Position numbers and translations under genes: made by a program
Part shown: positions 35,428-44,485 of the stretch, in pieces
Layout of the letters: each line of letters starts with the position of its first letter
Position numbering within the stretch: the stretch's first letter is position 1
DNA from: Collimonas arenae
GTDB taxonomy: Bacteria; Pseudomonadota; Gammaproteobacteria; Burkholderiales; Burkholderiaceae_D
DNA: 64,000 bases
Reading direction: 5' to 3'
Assembly: GCF_001584165.1 (NCBI RefSeq)
Contig: NZ_CP013233.1
Span: 3,604,620 to 3,668,619 of the forward strand
Notes under the pieces: generated by a model
Databases searched by the model: none
What the model was told of the DNA's origin: nothing
Seen by the model: only the letters and a program-made list of their open reading frames with translations

Positions 35428-36555
35428 TTAGTAGCTGGTCAGCGCTTCCGGCACGCCGCCCTTGAAGCGATACACCGTCACTGGCGATTGCTTCAGATCG
35501 TGGTTGGCGTCGAATTCATAGACACCGGCCACACCCTTGTAGTGGATCTTTTCCATTGCCGGCAGATATTGCTTCGGCTCTACCGAGTTGGCTTCCTTCA
35601 TCGCCTGGGCAATCAACATCATGCCGTCATAGAAAGATGCAGCATAGGTTTCCGCAGGACGGTTGTAACGCTTCTGATAATCAGCCGCGAAGGTCTTGCC
35701 GGAAGCCAGCTTGTCCAGCAAAGCGCCGCCCTGGGTGCAATACACCTGGTCGGTAATCGCATCGCCGCCCAGACGGCCCATTTCAGGCGCGCAGATGCCG
35801 TCGCCGCCCAGCAGCAGGGTATTGACGCCCAGTTGCTTCATCTGACGCGTCATCGGGCCACCTTGCGGCGAGTAACCACCATAGAAAATCGCGTCCGGTT
35901 TCTTCGACTTGATGGAGGTCAGGATAGCGGTGAAATCGGTTGCCTTGTCGTTGGTGAAATCGTTGCTGACGACCTGGATGCCGTTAGCCTTGGCAACTTT
36001 TGCAAACTCTTCCGCCAGACCTTGGCCATAGGCAGTGCGGTCATCGATGACCGAGACTTTCTTGATCTTCAGTTCCTTGGCTGCGTACAGGGCCATCTTG
36101 CCGCCCAGTTGGCTATCGCTTGCCGCTACGCGGAACACCGATTTGAAGCCTTGCAACGTTACCTTCGGATTGGAGGCAACGGTGCCCATCACGATGCCGG
36201 CCTCGTTATACACGCGCGATGCAGGGATAGTCACGCCCGAGTTGTAAGGACCGACCACCGCCTTGACACCCATGTCGACCAGCTTTTGCGCCACACCTAC
36301 ACCAGCGCGTGGATCGGCCTGGTCGTCTTCCATTTGCGCTTCAAACTTGATTTTCTTGCCGCCGATAACCATGCCCTGGCTATTCAGCTTGTCGATCGCC
36401 ATGGCCAGACCGCCTTGGTTGTCGCGGCCGGCCGAAGCCTGAGGGCCGGTCAACGGGCTGCTAAAGCCGATCTTTACTACCTGTGTCTCCTGCGCCATTG
36501 CGAGCGCTGGGAATGCTGCCAGCATAACCATCATCAGTTTGGTCCGTGCGTACAT
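35428..36555 (-). CDS. Branched-chain amino acid-type ABC transporter substrate-binding protein
   Basis: A 375-residue periplasmic binding protein of the LivK/HAAT type. The signal peptide (MYARTKLMMVMLAAFPALAMAQ) is followed by VVKIGFSSPLTGPQASAGRDNQGG, the family's first strand, and later VVGPYNSGVTIPAS and AYGQGLAEEF. No permease or ATPase genes of the Liv type are adjacent, so it must work with components encoded elsewhere or be part of a split system. Its closeness to the hydroxyproline genes suggests an imino or amino acid ligand, but a terminator lies between them. Confidence 0.88.
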   Translation of the reverse strand: MYARTKLMMVMLAAFPALAMAQETQVVKIGFSSPLTGPQASAGRDNQGGLAMAIDKLNSQGMVIGGKKIKFEAQMEDDQADPRAGVGVAQKLVDMGVKAVVGPYNSGVTIPASRVYNEAGIVMGTVASNPKVTLQGFKSVFRVAASDSQLGGKMALYAAKELKIKKVSVIDDRTAYGQGLAEEFAKVAKANGIQVVSNDFTNDKATDFTAILTSIKSKKPDAIFYGGYSPQGGPMTRQMKQLGVNTLLLGGDGICAPEMGRLGGDAITDQVYCTQGGALLDKLASGKTFAADYQKRYNRPAETYAASFYDGMMLIAQAMKEANSVEPKQYLPAMEKIHYKGVAGVYEFDANHDLKQSPVTVYRFKGGVPEALTSY

Positions 36556-36802
36556 GGCTTTTCCTTTCGTCTGTCTTTAATAGTGTTTTTTTAATATCGT
36601 TACGCATCGTCGGGCGTGCATAACGGGAAGTCTCTTGCAGATCGAATCCTAGCAGGGACGCCGCCACATTAAATTCTTTTATGCGACGGCTTCCCCGTAG
36701 ATTCGATGGCAAAAACGTGTGATTCGAGACGGATTTTAGCGATTATCCGTCTGACAATGAATTAAATTACCGTGATGCAAGACAAACAAGCATCAAACGC
36801 GG

Positions 36803-37627
36803 TCAATGGCAATCGGGGACGTTCTGGTCGAGATAGACTTCGAAGGCGACATCGTTGATCCACCTTTTACGGTTGCCGGCCCAATAGCCAGTGCCACTCC
36901 ACTCCTGCGACAGTTGCTGCAGATAGTCGCCGAGATCGGCATCTGCCCGCCTGACTGCGAAGGTCAGTACCGCCGGACTGGCATCAAGCGGCAGGCTGGC
37001 TGAAAATTTTTTCCACTCTGGCAGTGCCAACAAGCCGTTCAACACGGCGTCGTCATGGACGGCGGCGTCGCAAGCGCCGGTCCTGAGCGCCAGCAAGGCG
37101 TCGGCCGGCGCCTTGTACACTTTTTCCAGCGCGCCATATTGCGCCGCCAATGAGCCGACATACGCACCGCCTGCCGCCACGCATAGGGTGCGCCCCTTGA
37201 GTTGCGGCGAGCGTTTGATGTAGGTATCGCTGCGCATGATCAGCTTGGGGCGTGACTGATACGCGGTAGGCAAAAGCCGCGCGGACGAAGCCAACGCATC
37301 GGCATCGTCTTTCTTCAGATTCAGCAGCAGCACGTCGACCTTCTGTTGCGCCAACAACTGCTGCCGATTTTTTGTCGTCACCTTGACCGTCACTAGCTTG
37401 ACGCCAAGCTGCTTTGCCAATTCCGCCGCGACCGTGCTGTCAAAGCTTTCGGGCGTGCGGTACTTCGTCCCAGCCGTGTACTCCGGCACGACATAGCTGA
37501 CGCCAACCACCAGTTTGCCGCGCTGCCTGATCTGCTCCAGCGTGCCGGCGGTAGCGGTCACTTGCAGCGCGCAAGCCAGCAGTAGCAATGCTACGGCTTG
37601 GCGGAAGAATAATGATGGCGCGTTCAT
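36803..37627 (-). CDS. Polar-amino-acid-type (family 3) periplasmic binding protein
   Basis: A 274-residue secreted binding protein with signal peptide MNAPSLFFRQAVALLLLACA and the family start TLEQIRQRGKLVVGVSY. GRTLCVAAGGAYVGSLAAQ and AHDDAVLNGLLALPEW-like segments fit the PAAT/SBP_bac_3 fold. It begins only nine bases after the stop of an SsuC/TauC-type permease, so it appears to be in the same operon as a second binding protein of a different family. That combination is unusual; the ligand is unknown. Confidence 0.8.
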   Translation of the reverse strand: MNAPSLFFRQAVALLLLACALQVTATAGTLEQIRQRGKLVVGVSYVVPEYTAGTKYRTPESFDSTVAAELAKQLGVKLVTVKVTTKNRQQLLAQQKVDVLLLNLKKDDADALASSARLLPTAYQSRPKLIMRSDTYIKRSPQLKGRTLCVAAGGAYVGSLAAQYGALEKVYKAPADALLALRTGACDAAVHDDAVLNGLLALPEWKKFSASLPLDASPAVLTFAVRRADADLGDYLQQLSQEWSGTGYWAGNRKRWINDVAFEVYLDQNVPDCH

Positions 37628-37636
37628 CGAAGTGAT

Positions 37637-38410
37637 TTAGACGTACTGGTAACGCAATACCCGATGCTTCAAGTTTTCCAGGATGACCTGATCGATCAAG
37701 GCCGCCAAAATGGCGATGGCGAGAATATTCGTCATCACGCCGACCATGTCGGCAGTTTCCCCCGCATAGGCCAGTGTGCGCCCCAGTCCCTTGCCGAAAC
37801 CAATCAGCATTTCCGCCGAAATCAATGCGCGCCAGGCATTACCGAACGCCAGCTGGGCGCCGGTAATCAGCTCCGGCATCACAGCCGGCAGATAGACCCG
37901 TTTCAGCATTTCCCAGCGCGAGGCACCCATTACGCGGGCGGCAGAGACATGCACCTGCTGCACGCTTTCCGTCGCATTCATGACGCTCAACGCTGCCGGG
38001 AAAAATGCCGCGAGCGCCACCACCACCATGATCGGCAAATTGCCGAAGCCCATCAATATCAGGAACAGCGGCACCCAGGCAATCGATGGGATCGATTGCA
38101 GGATGATGATGGCCGACTTCAACACTTCGCGGAAGAAAAACAGCACTGCACCGATCAGGCCGAAGCCGATGCCGAACAGCATCGCCGCTGCATAACCGCC
38201 GCCGAGGCGGGTCAGGCTACCCCACAATGCGGTGCGAAATTCTGGCGTCTGCACTTCCTGCCACAAGCGCCCCAGCACCGGTAGGACGCCCGGCATCAGG
38301 AAGTCGGGCAAGGACCACGCCGCGACCTGCCACAGCAAAAAGATCAACAGGATAGCCAGCAGCATGGCGAGCTTTTTGCGGTAACCGACTAGCCGGCTTT
38401 GAGTACTCAT
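37637..38410 (-). CDS. ABC transporter permease, SsuC/TauC/NrtB type
   Basis: A 257-residue permease with about six membrane helices. The EAA-type coupling loop is AARVMGASRWEMLKRVYLPAVMPELITG at roughly residues 157-183. Similar proteins import aliphatic sulfonates, taurine, nitrate or pyrimidine precursors. The partner ATPase (39583-40356) and binding protein (38585-39586) precede it, separated by 174 bases that contain a palindromic repeat element. The CysB-regulated sulfonate function is possible but not shown. Confidence 0.87.
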   Translation of the reverse strand: MSTQSRLVGYRKKLAMLLAILLIFLLWQVAAWSLPDFLMPGVLPVLGRLWQEVQTPEFRTALWGSLTRLGGGYAAAMLFGIGFGLIGAVLFFFREVLKSAIIILQSIPSIAWVPLFLILMGFGNLPIMVVVALAAFFPAALSVMNATESVQQVHVSAARVMGASRWEMLKRVYLPAVMPELITGAQLAFGNAWRALISAEMLIGFGKGLGRTLAYAGETADMVGVMTNILAIAILAALIDQVILENLKHRVLRYQYV

Positions 38411-38504
38411 AGATGAACCAGGATAATTCGTATTGATTGAAAAATCGCGCTAAACAAGAGCGAAGAACGCGTAAGTCATTCCGAAAGCACGGTTTAGGCG
38501 CCCC

Positions 38505-38580
38505 GTCATTCCCGCGAACGCGGGAATCCATTTTCATGACCCTGCTCAGTAACTTGGGTCCCCGCGTTTGCGGGAACGAC
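38505..38580. repeat. REP-like inverted repeat element
   Basis: Two 25-base arms face each other: 38505-38529 begins GTCATTCCCGCGAACGCGGG and 38556-38580 is its imperfect reverse complement, ending CGGGAACGAC. Each arm is itself palindromic (ATTCCCGCG-AA-CGCGGGAAT). This resembles the dRS3/REP-type ATTCCC...GGGAAT repeats seen in many copies in Neisseria and other proteobacteria. It lies between two genes of an ABC transporter operon. Confidence 0.75.
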
Positions 38581-38584
38581 ATGC

Positions 38585-39586
38585 TCAAAGCTTGCGATCC
38601 TTCTGCCAATCCAGATCGATGATCGCATTGACGTTGAACGGCTTGCCGTCACGCGTCTTCAATGAGCCTTGTTCTTGCAAAATGTTGGCCAGTTCCTGCA
38701 TCCGCGCCAGCTCCTTCGGTGTCAGTGCGGCGCTGAAAGTCTGACTCTTGATGGCGTCGCGGATCACGGTTTCGCGCGGCAGATCGCCTTGCTTCAGGGT
38801 TTTCAGGGTTGGATCAGCGATGAAGTAGCCGGCAATCAGTTTGGATGCCGCCGTCGGATCTTTTTGCAGCAAGTTGATCGCCTCACGCTGCGCGTCCAGC
38901 GACTTCCACACCGCGTCGCGACGTTTCGCCAACGTTTCGCCGGAGGTGATCACGACCATGCACGGGAAAGGCCAGACTTCGCCGACTTCATAGATTTGCT
39001 TGACCGGCGCCACCAGCTTGGCAATGCTGGCCTGCGGCTCGAACAGGAAGGCTGCATCGACGCGCTTGCCGACCAGCGACTGCACCGCCACTTGCGGACT
39101 GACGCCGAGGATGTTGACATCGTCGGCCTTCAGGCCGGCGTTCTTCAGCGTCACGCCTTTGAGTACGGTGTCGGCAGTGCTACCTTCGGCCTGCGACGCC
39201 AGCGTATGTCCTTTCAGTCCGGCGACATCCTTGATGCCGCTGTCATCACGCACCACGATTGCGTGATAGCCGTGTTGTGCGCCAGCCACCACCTTGAGAT
39301 CCGCCCCCTTGGAAGCCCAGGCTGCGGCATTAGTGAAACCCAGCACGCCGCTGTCGAGCTGACCGCCGACGATAGCCTTGATCAGGTCGGTGCCGGATTT
39401 GAATTCGATCAGTTCGACATCCAGCCCGTGCTTCTTGTAGAAACCGCCTTCATACGCTGCGATCGCCTGTGCATCGTCCATCACGCGCAAATAGCCGATC
39501 TTGAATTTTTCGTTGGCGGACGCTGTCCCTGTCAGCGACAGCAACAACGCCGGAATCAGTAACAACGACTTCAAATTGAATCTCAT
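38585..39586 (-). CDS. ABC transporter substrate-binding protein, SsuA/TauA type
   Basis: A 333-residue periplasmic binding protein of the NMT1/SsuA family. ATG 39586 gives the signal peptide MRFNLKSLLLIPALLLSLTG and mature start ANEKFKIGYLRVMDDAQAIAAYEGG. The SGTDLIKAIVGGQLDSGVLGF segment is characteristic of the family. It overlaps the ATPase gene by four bases. The ligand is probably a sulfonate, taurine-like compound or nitrate. Confidence 0.86.
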   Translation of the reverse strand: MRFNLKSLLLIPALLLSLTGTASANEKFKIGYLRVMDDAQAIAAYEGGFYKKHGLDVELIEFKSGTDLIKAIVGGQLDSGVLGFTNAAAWASKGADLKVVAGAQHGYHAIVVRDDSGIKDVAGLKGHTLASQAEGSTADTVLKGVTLKNAGLKADDVNILGVSPQVAVQSLVGKRVDAAFLFEPQASIAKLVAPVKQIYEVGEVWPFPCMVVITSGETLAKRRDAVWKSLDAQREAINLLQKDPTAASKLIAGYFIADPTLKTLKQGDLPRETVIRDAIKSQTFSAALTPKELARMQELANILQEQGSLKTRDGKPFNVNAIIDLDWQKDRKL

Positions 39587-40356
39587 GCTGCAACTCCCTC
39601 TCGTTTTTTTGTGAATTCGTCCTGCTCGGCACGAATCCCCAGCAGGCAAAGAATTTCCCGGCGAATCGCGGCAAATTCAGAAAGATCGTGGGTCTTTTCG
39701 TGGTGATTCAGATTGAATTCACGCAGCACCTTGGCCGGGCGCGGGCTGAATACCAGGATGCGGTCAGCCAGGAACAGGGCTTCGTCGACATCGTGCGTCA
39801 CCAGCAGCACCGTCGGCCGCTCTTCCCGGATCAACTGGCGCAGGGAATCCTGCAACGTCATGCGCGTCAACGCATCCAGCGCGCCGAACGGCTCGTCGAG
39901 CAACAGCACTTTCGGCTTGGTGATGAAAGCACGCGCCAGTGCCGCGCGTTGCCGCATGCCGCCGGAAACCTGATGCGGGAAATACGTCTCAAAACCTTGC
40001 AGACTGACTTTTGCCAGCCAGTCGCGTGCCTGCAGACGCGCGTCGGCCTTGCCCACCTTCTGCAATTCCAGCGCCAGGGCCACGTTTGCTTCCAGCGTCA
40101 GCCATGGATACAACGCGTTTTCCTGGAACATCAACATGCGTTCCGGATGCGGTCCTTTGATGTGCTTGCCATCGGCCAGCACCGCGCCGCTGGTGGGTGC
40201 GCCCAAACCGGCGGCCAGATGCAGCAGCGTCGATTTGCCACAACCCGAGGGACCGACCAGCGCAACCAGCTCGCCTTCCTCGATCTCACGACTGAAATCA
40301 TCAATCACCGGCAAGCCGGAAAATTGCTTGTGGATTTGCTTAAAAGATAACTTCAT
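39583..40356 (-). CDS. ABC transporter ATP-binding protein, SsuB/TauB type
   Basis: A 257-residue ATPase with Walker A GPSGCGKST, Q-loop FQENALYPW, signature VSGGMRQRAALARA, Walker B VLLLDEPFGALD and switch VTHDVDEAL. Layout and similarity are those of SsuB/TauB/NrtD. It is the first gene of the four-gene minus-strand operon and overlaps the binding protein start by four bases. Confidence 0.9.
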   Translation of the reverse strand: MKLSFKQIHKQFSGLPVIDDFSREIEEGELVALVGPSGCGKSTLLHLAAGLGAPTSGAVLADGKHIKGPHPERMLMFQENALYPWLTLEANVALALELQKVGKADARLQARDWLAKVSLQGFETYFPHQVSGGMRQRAALARAFITKPKVLLLDEPFGALDALTRMTLQDSLRQLIREERPTVLLVTHDVDEALFLADRILVFSPRPAKVLREFNLNHHEKTHDLSEFAAIRREILCLLGIRAEQDEFTKKREGVAA

Positions 40357-40451
40357 CGGGAGCTGGCGGCCTTTGCGTCGTTCTTCGCTGCTACTTGTTC
40401 TGGGGCGCCCGTCGCGACTGTCTGTGGCGGGCGCTTAGTTGGCTAGCGCAT

Positions 40452-40485
40452 ATAAAGTGGATTTTTTGTTTATTTTTCACTTTAT
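40452..40485. promoter_or_regulatory. Inverted repeat upstream of the ABC transporter operon
   Basis: Perfect eight-base arms ATAAAGTG (40452-40459) and CACTTTAT (40478-40485) with an 18-base A/T-rich spacer, about 95 bases before the ATPase start. A candidate site for a CysB/Cbl-like or other dimeric regulator; the binding protein is not known. Confidence 0.35.
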
Positions 40486-40562
40486 CGATCAACTTTCCAC
40501 CTTACAACAACTTATAACTTCTATGCTTATGCGAAAAACAAATATAGAAATGCCGTCTTGCA

Positions 40563-41492
40563 TCATTCCTGACTAACCACCAAGCTGGCCGCCGCCATCA
40601 CAGGCAATGCCGTTTGCACATCCGGATAACGCAAACGCACGCCCAACTCCGACTTGATGCGCAGGTTTTGCAGACGGCGCGACTCCGACATGAACGACAA
40701 CAGCATCGGCGACACCCGTTGCGCCAGTTCGGCGCGCGGCAACCTAGGCGGCGGCGGCAACACAAATGCCTTGGCCACCAGGTCGAAGTAGTCGGCCATC
40801 TTCAATTGTGAATCATCACTGGCGTGGTAAATACGCAACGGCGAGGCCCTGAAGATCGCGGCAACGACAATCCGCGCCAGGTCATCAGCATGGATGTGAT
40901 TGGTATACACGTCATCGGTGGCGACCAGGGCCGGCGTCGCCTTCTGCAGGCGCTCCAGGGGCAACCGCTCAGGGGCGTAAATCCCCGGTACCCGCAGGAT
41001 CGCCAGATTGCCGGTGCGGCGCCGGGCCCAATGCCGCAGCACCTGCTCCGCATCGACGCGGCGCTTGGCACGCGCATTGTGCGGACTCAGCAGCCGCGTT
41101 TCGTCGATCAGCGCACCGCCGCAGTCACCATAGACGCCGGTGGTACTGATGTAAACAAGCGTAGTCCGCTCAGGTAAAATAGCGGCCAGGTTGCGGGTGC
41201 GCCGGTCTTTTTCACCTGCAGACTGCGGCGGCGCCAGATGCACAACAATTTTTGCCAGGCGCGCCAATCGTGCCAATGTTGCCGGTTGATCAAGATCAGC
41301 CACCAGCGGAACCGCCCCGGCAGCGCGCAGTTCAGCACAACGAGCAGGCTGGCTGGTTACCGCGAATACCCTGAAATGGGGCTTCAGCAAAGGCAGCAGG
41401 CGTAGTCCAACATCGCCACACCCAAGAATCAACAGGCGCGGCTTGCCAAACCGGGCAGGCCGAGCGTCATGGTTTTGTTTTATATTTTTCAT
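40563..41492 (-). CDS. NAD(P)-dependent SDR/epimerase-family protein
   Basis: A 309-residue Rossmann-fold protein. The nucleotide motif is LLILGCGDVGLRLLP near residue 22, with VYISTTGVYGDCGGALIDE containing the extended-SDR Tyr region and ALVATDDVYTNHIHADDLAR later. It resembles the YeeZ-type putative epimerases; the substrate is unknown. ATG 41492 is inferred from the divergent gene at 41504; no ribosome site is visible, and a start at 41531 would overlap that gene. Confidence 0.78.
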   Translation of the reverse strand: MKNIKQNHDARPARFGKPRLLILGCGDVGLRLLPLLKPHFRVFAVTSQPARCAELRAAGAVPLVADLDQPATLARLARLAKIVVHLAPPQSAGEKDRRTRNLAAILPERTTLVYISTTGVYGDCGGALIDETRLLSPHNARAKRRVDAEQVLRHWARRRTGNLAILRVPGIYAPERLPLERLQKATPALVATDDVYTNHIHADDLARIVVAAIFRASPLRIYHASDDSQLKMADYFDLVAKAFVLPPPPRLPRAELAQRVSPMLLSFMSESRRLQNLRIKSELGVRLRYPDVQTALPVMAAASLVVSQE

Positions 41493-41503
41493 TACAGGAT
41501 TGT

Positions 41504-42529
41504 ATGAGTTTCCAGATAACTGTTCAGCCAAGTGGCCGCATATTTAGTTGCGACGAAGGCGAGACCATTCTCAACGCCGCAATACGCGCCGGCGTCGGCC
41601 TGCCCTACGGCTGCAAGAACGGCGCTTGCAGTTCGTGCAAGGGCAAGCTGGTGGACGGCAGCATTACCCATGGCGCGCATCAGGAAAAAGCCCTGCCGGT
41701 GAAGGAAGAGGAACTCGGTTTCGCCCTGTTTTGCTGCGCTACGCCGCATTCAGATGTCACCATCGAAGCGCGCGAAGTCGCCGGCGTCGGCGAATTCCCG
41801 GTGCGCAAGATGCCAACCCGCGTCGCCAAGATCGAAAAAGTCGCCGACGACGTCATCGTGCTGTCGCTGCAATTGCCCGCCAATGAACGCCTGCAATACC
41901 TGGCCGGCCAATACGTGGAATTCATGCTGCGCGACGGCAAACGCCGCAGCTACAGCATGGCCAACGCGCCTTACAAGGACGATTACCTGACCCTGCATAT
42001 CCGCCACATGCCCGGCGGCCTGTTTACCGACCAGGTATTCGGCAGCATGAAAGAACGCGACATCCTGCGCCTGGAAGGGCCGCTCGGCACTTTCTTCCTG
42101 CGCGAAGACTCTGACAAGCCGATGGTGCTGCTGGCTTCCGGCACCGGCTTCGCGCCGATCAAGGCGCTGGTCGAACAAGTTATCCATACCGAATCTCAGC
42201 GGCCGATCACCCTGTACTGGGGCGGCCGCCGCCCGCAAGACCTGTACATGATGGCCTTGTGCGAAGAGTGGGCCGCCACGCTGCCGAACTTCAAGTTCGT
42301 GCCGGTGATTTCGCATGCCCAGCCAGAGGATCAATGGCAAGGCCGCACCGGTTTCGTACATCAGGCGGTGATTGACGACCTGCCTGACCTGTCTGCCTAC
42401 CAGGTCTATGCTTGCGGCGCGCCGATCGTAGTGGAGTCTGCACAGCGCGATTTCGTCGCCCTGTGTAAACTGCCGGCCGAAGAGTTTTATGCCGATTCGT
42501 TTACTTCGGAGGCGGATCTGGCTCAGTAA
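41504..42529 (+). CDS. CDP-6-deoxy-delta-3,4-glucoseen reductase-like iron-sulfur flavoprotein
   Basis: A 341-residue fusion of a plant-type [2Fe-2S] ferredoxin (residues 1-90, ligands CKNGACSSCKG and a later Cys) with an FAD/NAD(P)H ferredoxin reductase: FAD motif RRSYSMANAP near 148 and NAD site LASGTGFAPIKAL near 210. Homologues are annotated as AscD-like CDP-6-deoxy reductase, but in Burkholderiales the gene is widespread outside sugar clusters, so it is probably a general electron-transfer partner of an unknown oxygenase or reductase. Confidence 0.87.
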   Translation: MSFQITVQPSGRIFSCDEGETILNAAIRAGVGLPYGCKNGACSSCKGKLVDGSITHGAHQEKALPVKEEELGFALFCCATPHSDVTIEAREVAGVGEFPVRKMPTRVAKIEKVADDVIVLSLQLPANERLQYLAGQYVEFMLRDGKRRSYSMANAPYKDDYLTLHIRHMPGGLFTDQVFGSMKERDILRLEGPLGTFFLREDSDKPMVLLASGTGFAPIKALVEQVIHTESQRPITLYWGGRRPQDLYMMALCEEWAATLPNFKFVPVISHAQPEDQWQGRTGFVHQAVIDDLPDLSAYQVYACGAPIVVESAQRDFVALCKLPAEEFYADSFTSEADLAQ

Positions 42530-42572
42530 GAGCCTAGATGGGAACGTGTGACAACAACGACGCAAATATTTT

Positions 42573-42601
42573 TTGACGCACCACACAAAAGGTCCTAATA
42601 T
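42573..42601 (+). promoter_or_regulatory. Sigma-70 promoter of the argD leader
   Basis: TTGACG (42573-42578) and TAATAT (42596-42601) are separated by 17 bases. Transcription should start at about 42608-42609, which is the A of a short ORF's ATG. Confidence 0.65.
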
Positions 42602-42608
42602 TTGTGCC

Positions 42609-42677
42609 ATGAACATGATCAAGACATTGTTGCGACGCCATAGCCCATTGCCATTGCCAGGTAAGCCGTGCGTGTGA
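42609..42677 (+). CDS. Putative leaderless leader peptide upstream of argD
   Basis: A 22-codon ORF, MNMIKTLLRRHSPLPLPGKP then CV and stop. Its ATG falls at the predicted transcription start, so the mRNA would be leaderless. Adjacent Arg codons CGA-CGC (42633-42638) precede a Pro/Leu repeat, and a strong terminator hairpin begins about 20 bases after the stop, in front of argD. This is the arrangement of a transcription attenuator; arginine sensing is inferred because argD makes an arginine precursor. An antiterminator was not identified by eye. Confidence 0.45.
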   Translation: MNMIKTLLRRHSPLPLPGKPCV

Positions 42678-42693
42678 CCGTTGTCTGATCACG

Positions 42694-42724
42694 AAGCCAC
42701 AGGCGATGCCTGTGGTTTTTTTTT
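42694..42724 (+). terminator. Terminator/attenuator before argD
   Basis: Eight-base G/C-rich stem CCACAGGC (42697-42704) with GCCTGTGG (42708-42715), a three-base loop and nine T. It lies on the argD strand 22 bases before the argD start codon, downstream of a promoter and a short ORF, so it should stop argD transcription unless relieved. Confidence 0.8.
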
Positions 42725-42745
42725 GCCCTTTTTTGGAGTAACGAT

Positions 42746-43960
42746 ATGGAGCACAGCGTGAAATTCAGCGAATACCCGGTCAACGACCTGATGTACATCA
42801 CCAATCGCCCGCCGCTGGTGTTTGTCGAGGGCGACGGCATGTGGATGACAGATCACACCGGCAAGCGTTACCTCGACTATCTGCAGGGCTGGGCCGTCAA
42901 TGCCCTGGGCCATTCGCCGCAGTGCATCCAGGATGCGCTGGTTGCGCAATCCAAGAAAATCATCAATCCATCGCCGGCTTTCTACAATGCGCCGTCGATC
43001 GAACTGGCTAACCTGCTGACCGCCAACTCCTGCTTCGACCGCGTGTTCTTTACCAACAGCGGCGCCGAAGCCAACGAAGGCGCGATCAAGCTGGCGCGCA
43101 AATGGGGCAAGAAGAATCCAAACAAAGCCGGCCAGAACCGCTTTGAAATCATCACCTTCAACCACAGCTTCCACGGCCGCACTTTAGCCACGATGTCGGC
43201 CAGCGGCAAGCCGGGCTGGGACACCATTTTTGCACCGCAAGTACCGGGCTTCCCGAAAGCAGAACTGAACGACCTGGCCAGCGTCGAAAACCTGATCAAC
43301 GACAAGACCGTGGCAGTCATGCTGGAACCGGTTCAAGGCGAAAGCGGCGTGATCCCGGCAACCCGCGAATTCATGCAAGCCTTGCGCGAACTGACCAAGA
43401 AGCACGGCATCCTGCTGATCGTCGACGAAGTGCAATCCGGCATGGGCCGTACCGGTGAACTGTTCGCTTACCAACTGTCGGGCATCGAGCCGGACATCAT
43501 GACCCTCGGCAAAGGCATCGGCGGTGGCGTACCGCTGGCGGCCTTGCTGGCGCGCGAAGAGATCGCGGTGTTCGAAGCCGGCGATCAAGGCGGCACCTAC
43601 AATGGCAATCCGCTGATGACTGCGGTTGGCGTGGCTGTCATCAAGACCTTGCTGGAGCCGGGCTTCCTGCAATCGGTCAAGGACAAGGGCGCCTACCTGA
43701 GCAGCGAATTGTTGAAACTTACTGCCAAGCACGGACTCGAAGGTGAGCGCGGCGAGGGCTTGTTGCGCGCGCTGAAACTGGGCAAGGATATTGGACCGCA
43801 AATCGTCGATATCGCGCGCGATCTGAATCCGGTCGGCTTGCTGCTGAACTCGCCGCGTCCCAACCTGCTGCGTTTCATGCCGTCGCTGAATGTAACGACT
43901 GCCGAAATCGATCAGATGATTGCGATGCTGTCGGATGTGCTGACCCAACTGGAAAAGTAA
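42746..43960 (+). CDS. argD: Acetylornithine/N-succinyldiaminopimelate-type aminotransferase
   Basis: A 404-residue class III PLP aminotransferase. Visible motifs are [51 protein letters not shown] and [13 protein letters not shown] with the PLP-binding Lys. It is closest to acetylornithine transaminases, which act in arginine and lysine synthesis. GGAG lies seven bases before the ATG. The preceding leader peptide and terminator suggest attenuation control. A neighbouring class III enzyme for another amine donor cannot be excluded. Confidence 0.88.
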   Translation: MEHSVKFSEYPVNDLMYITNRPPLVFVEGDGMWMTDHTGKRYLDYLQGWAVNALGHSPQCIQDALVAQSKKIINPSPAFYNAPSIELANLLTANSCFDRVFFTNSGAEANEGAIKLARKWGKKNPNKAGQNRFEIITFNHSFHGRTLATMSASGKPGWDTIFAPQVPGFPKAELNDLASVENLINDKTVAVMLEPVQGESGVIPATREFMQALRELTKKHGILLIVDEVQSGMGRTGELFAYQLSGIEPDIMTLGKGIGGGVPLAALLAREEIAVFEAGDQGGTYNGNPLMTAVGVAVIKTLLEPGFLQSVKDKGAYLSSELLKLTAKHGLEGERGEGLLRALKLGKDIGPQIVDIARDLNPVGLLLNSPRPNLLRFMPSLNVTTAEIDQMIAMLSDVLTQLEK

Positions 43961-43988
43961 GCGGTACCGTGGAAGTGAAGGATCGCCG

Positions 43989-44471
43989 ATGACGATAAAA
44001 AATTTCCTGATTCTCTGTTGCGTGTTGTTGCTGGCCGCTTGCGGCGGCGTCGGTTCGGTTCGCCCTGGCTCGGCTGACAACACGCCTGTCAGCGACAAGG
44101 GTAACGATATCGTCATCTATTCGCTCGGCCTGATCGACACCAACTATCGCTTCGGCGGCAAGAACCCGGAAGCCGGGCTCGACTGCAGCGGCATGGTCAG
44201 TTACGTGTACAAGCAGGCTGCTGGCCTCAAGGTCACCGGCAGCGCGGCCGACATCGCACGCCAAGGCCGTCCGATCACCAAAGCCGAGTTACGGCCCGGT
44301 GATCTGGTTTTCTTCAACACCATGCACCGCGCGTTTTCCCACGTCGGCATCTACATTGGCGACGGCCGTTTCATCAATGCGCCGTCAACCAACGGCAAGG
44401 TGCGTATAGACCGTCTCGACAACAACTATTACGCGGCACGCTTTGAAGCGGTCCGCAGATACTTCGACTGA
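43989..44471 (+). CDS. NlpC/P60-family lipoprotein endopeptidase
   Basis: A 160-residue lipoprotein. The N-terminus MTIKNFLILCCVLLLAACGG has the lipobox LAAC. The NlpC/P60 domain shows catalytic Cys in LDCSGMVSYVY and His in FSHVGIYIGDG; the third polar position reads FINAPS with Asn instead of the common His. Such enzymes cut D-Glu-diaminopimelate bonds in peptidoglycan or act in envelope maintenance. A strong terminator follows. Confidence 0.9.
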   Translation: MTIKNFLILCCVLLLAACGGVGSVRPGSADNTPVSDKGNDIVIYSLGLIDTNYRFGGKNPEAGLDCSGMVSYVYKQAAGLKVTGSAADIARQGRPITKAELRPGDLVFFNTMHRAFSHVGIYIGDGRFINAPSTNGKVRIDRLDNNYYAARFEAVRRYFD

Positions 44472-44485
44472 TTGATTTCCAAAAA

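Noticed and set aside
38505..38580. CRISPR array
   Set aside because: Only two arms in inverted orientation; no regular direct repeats and spacers and no cas genes.
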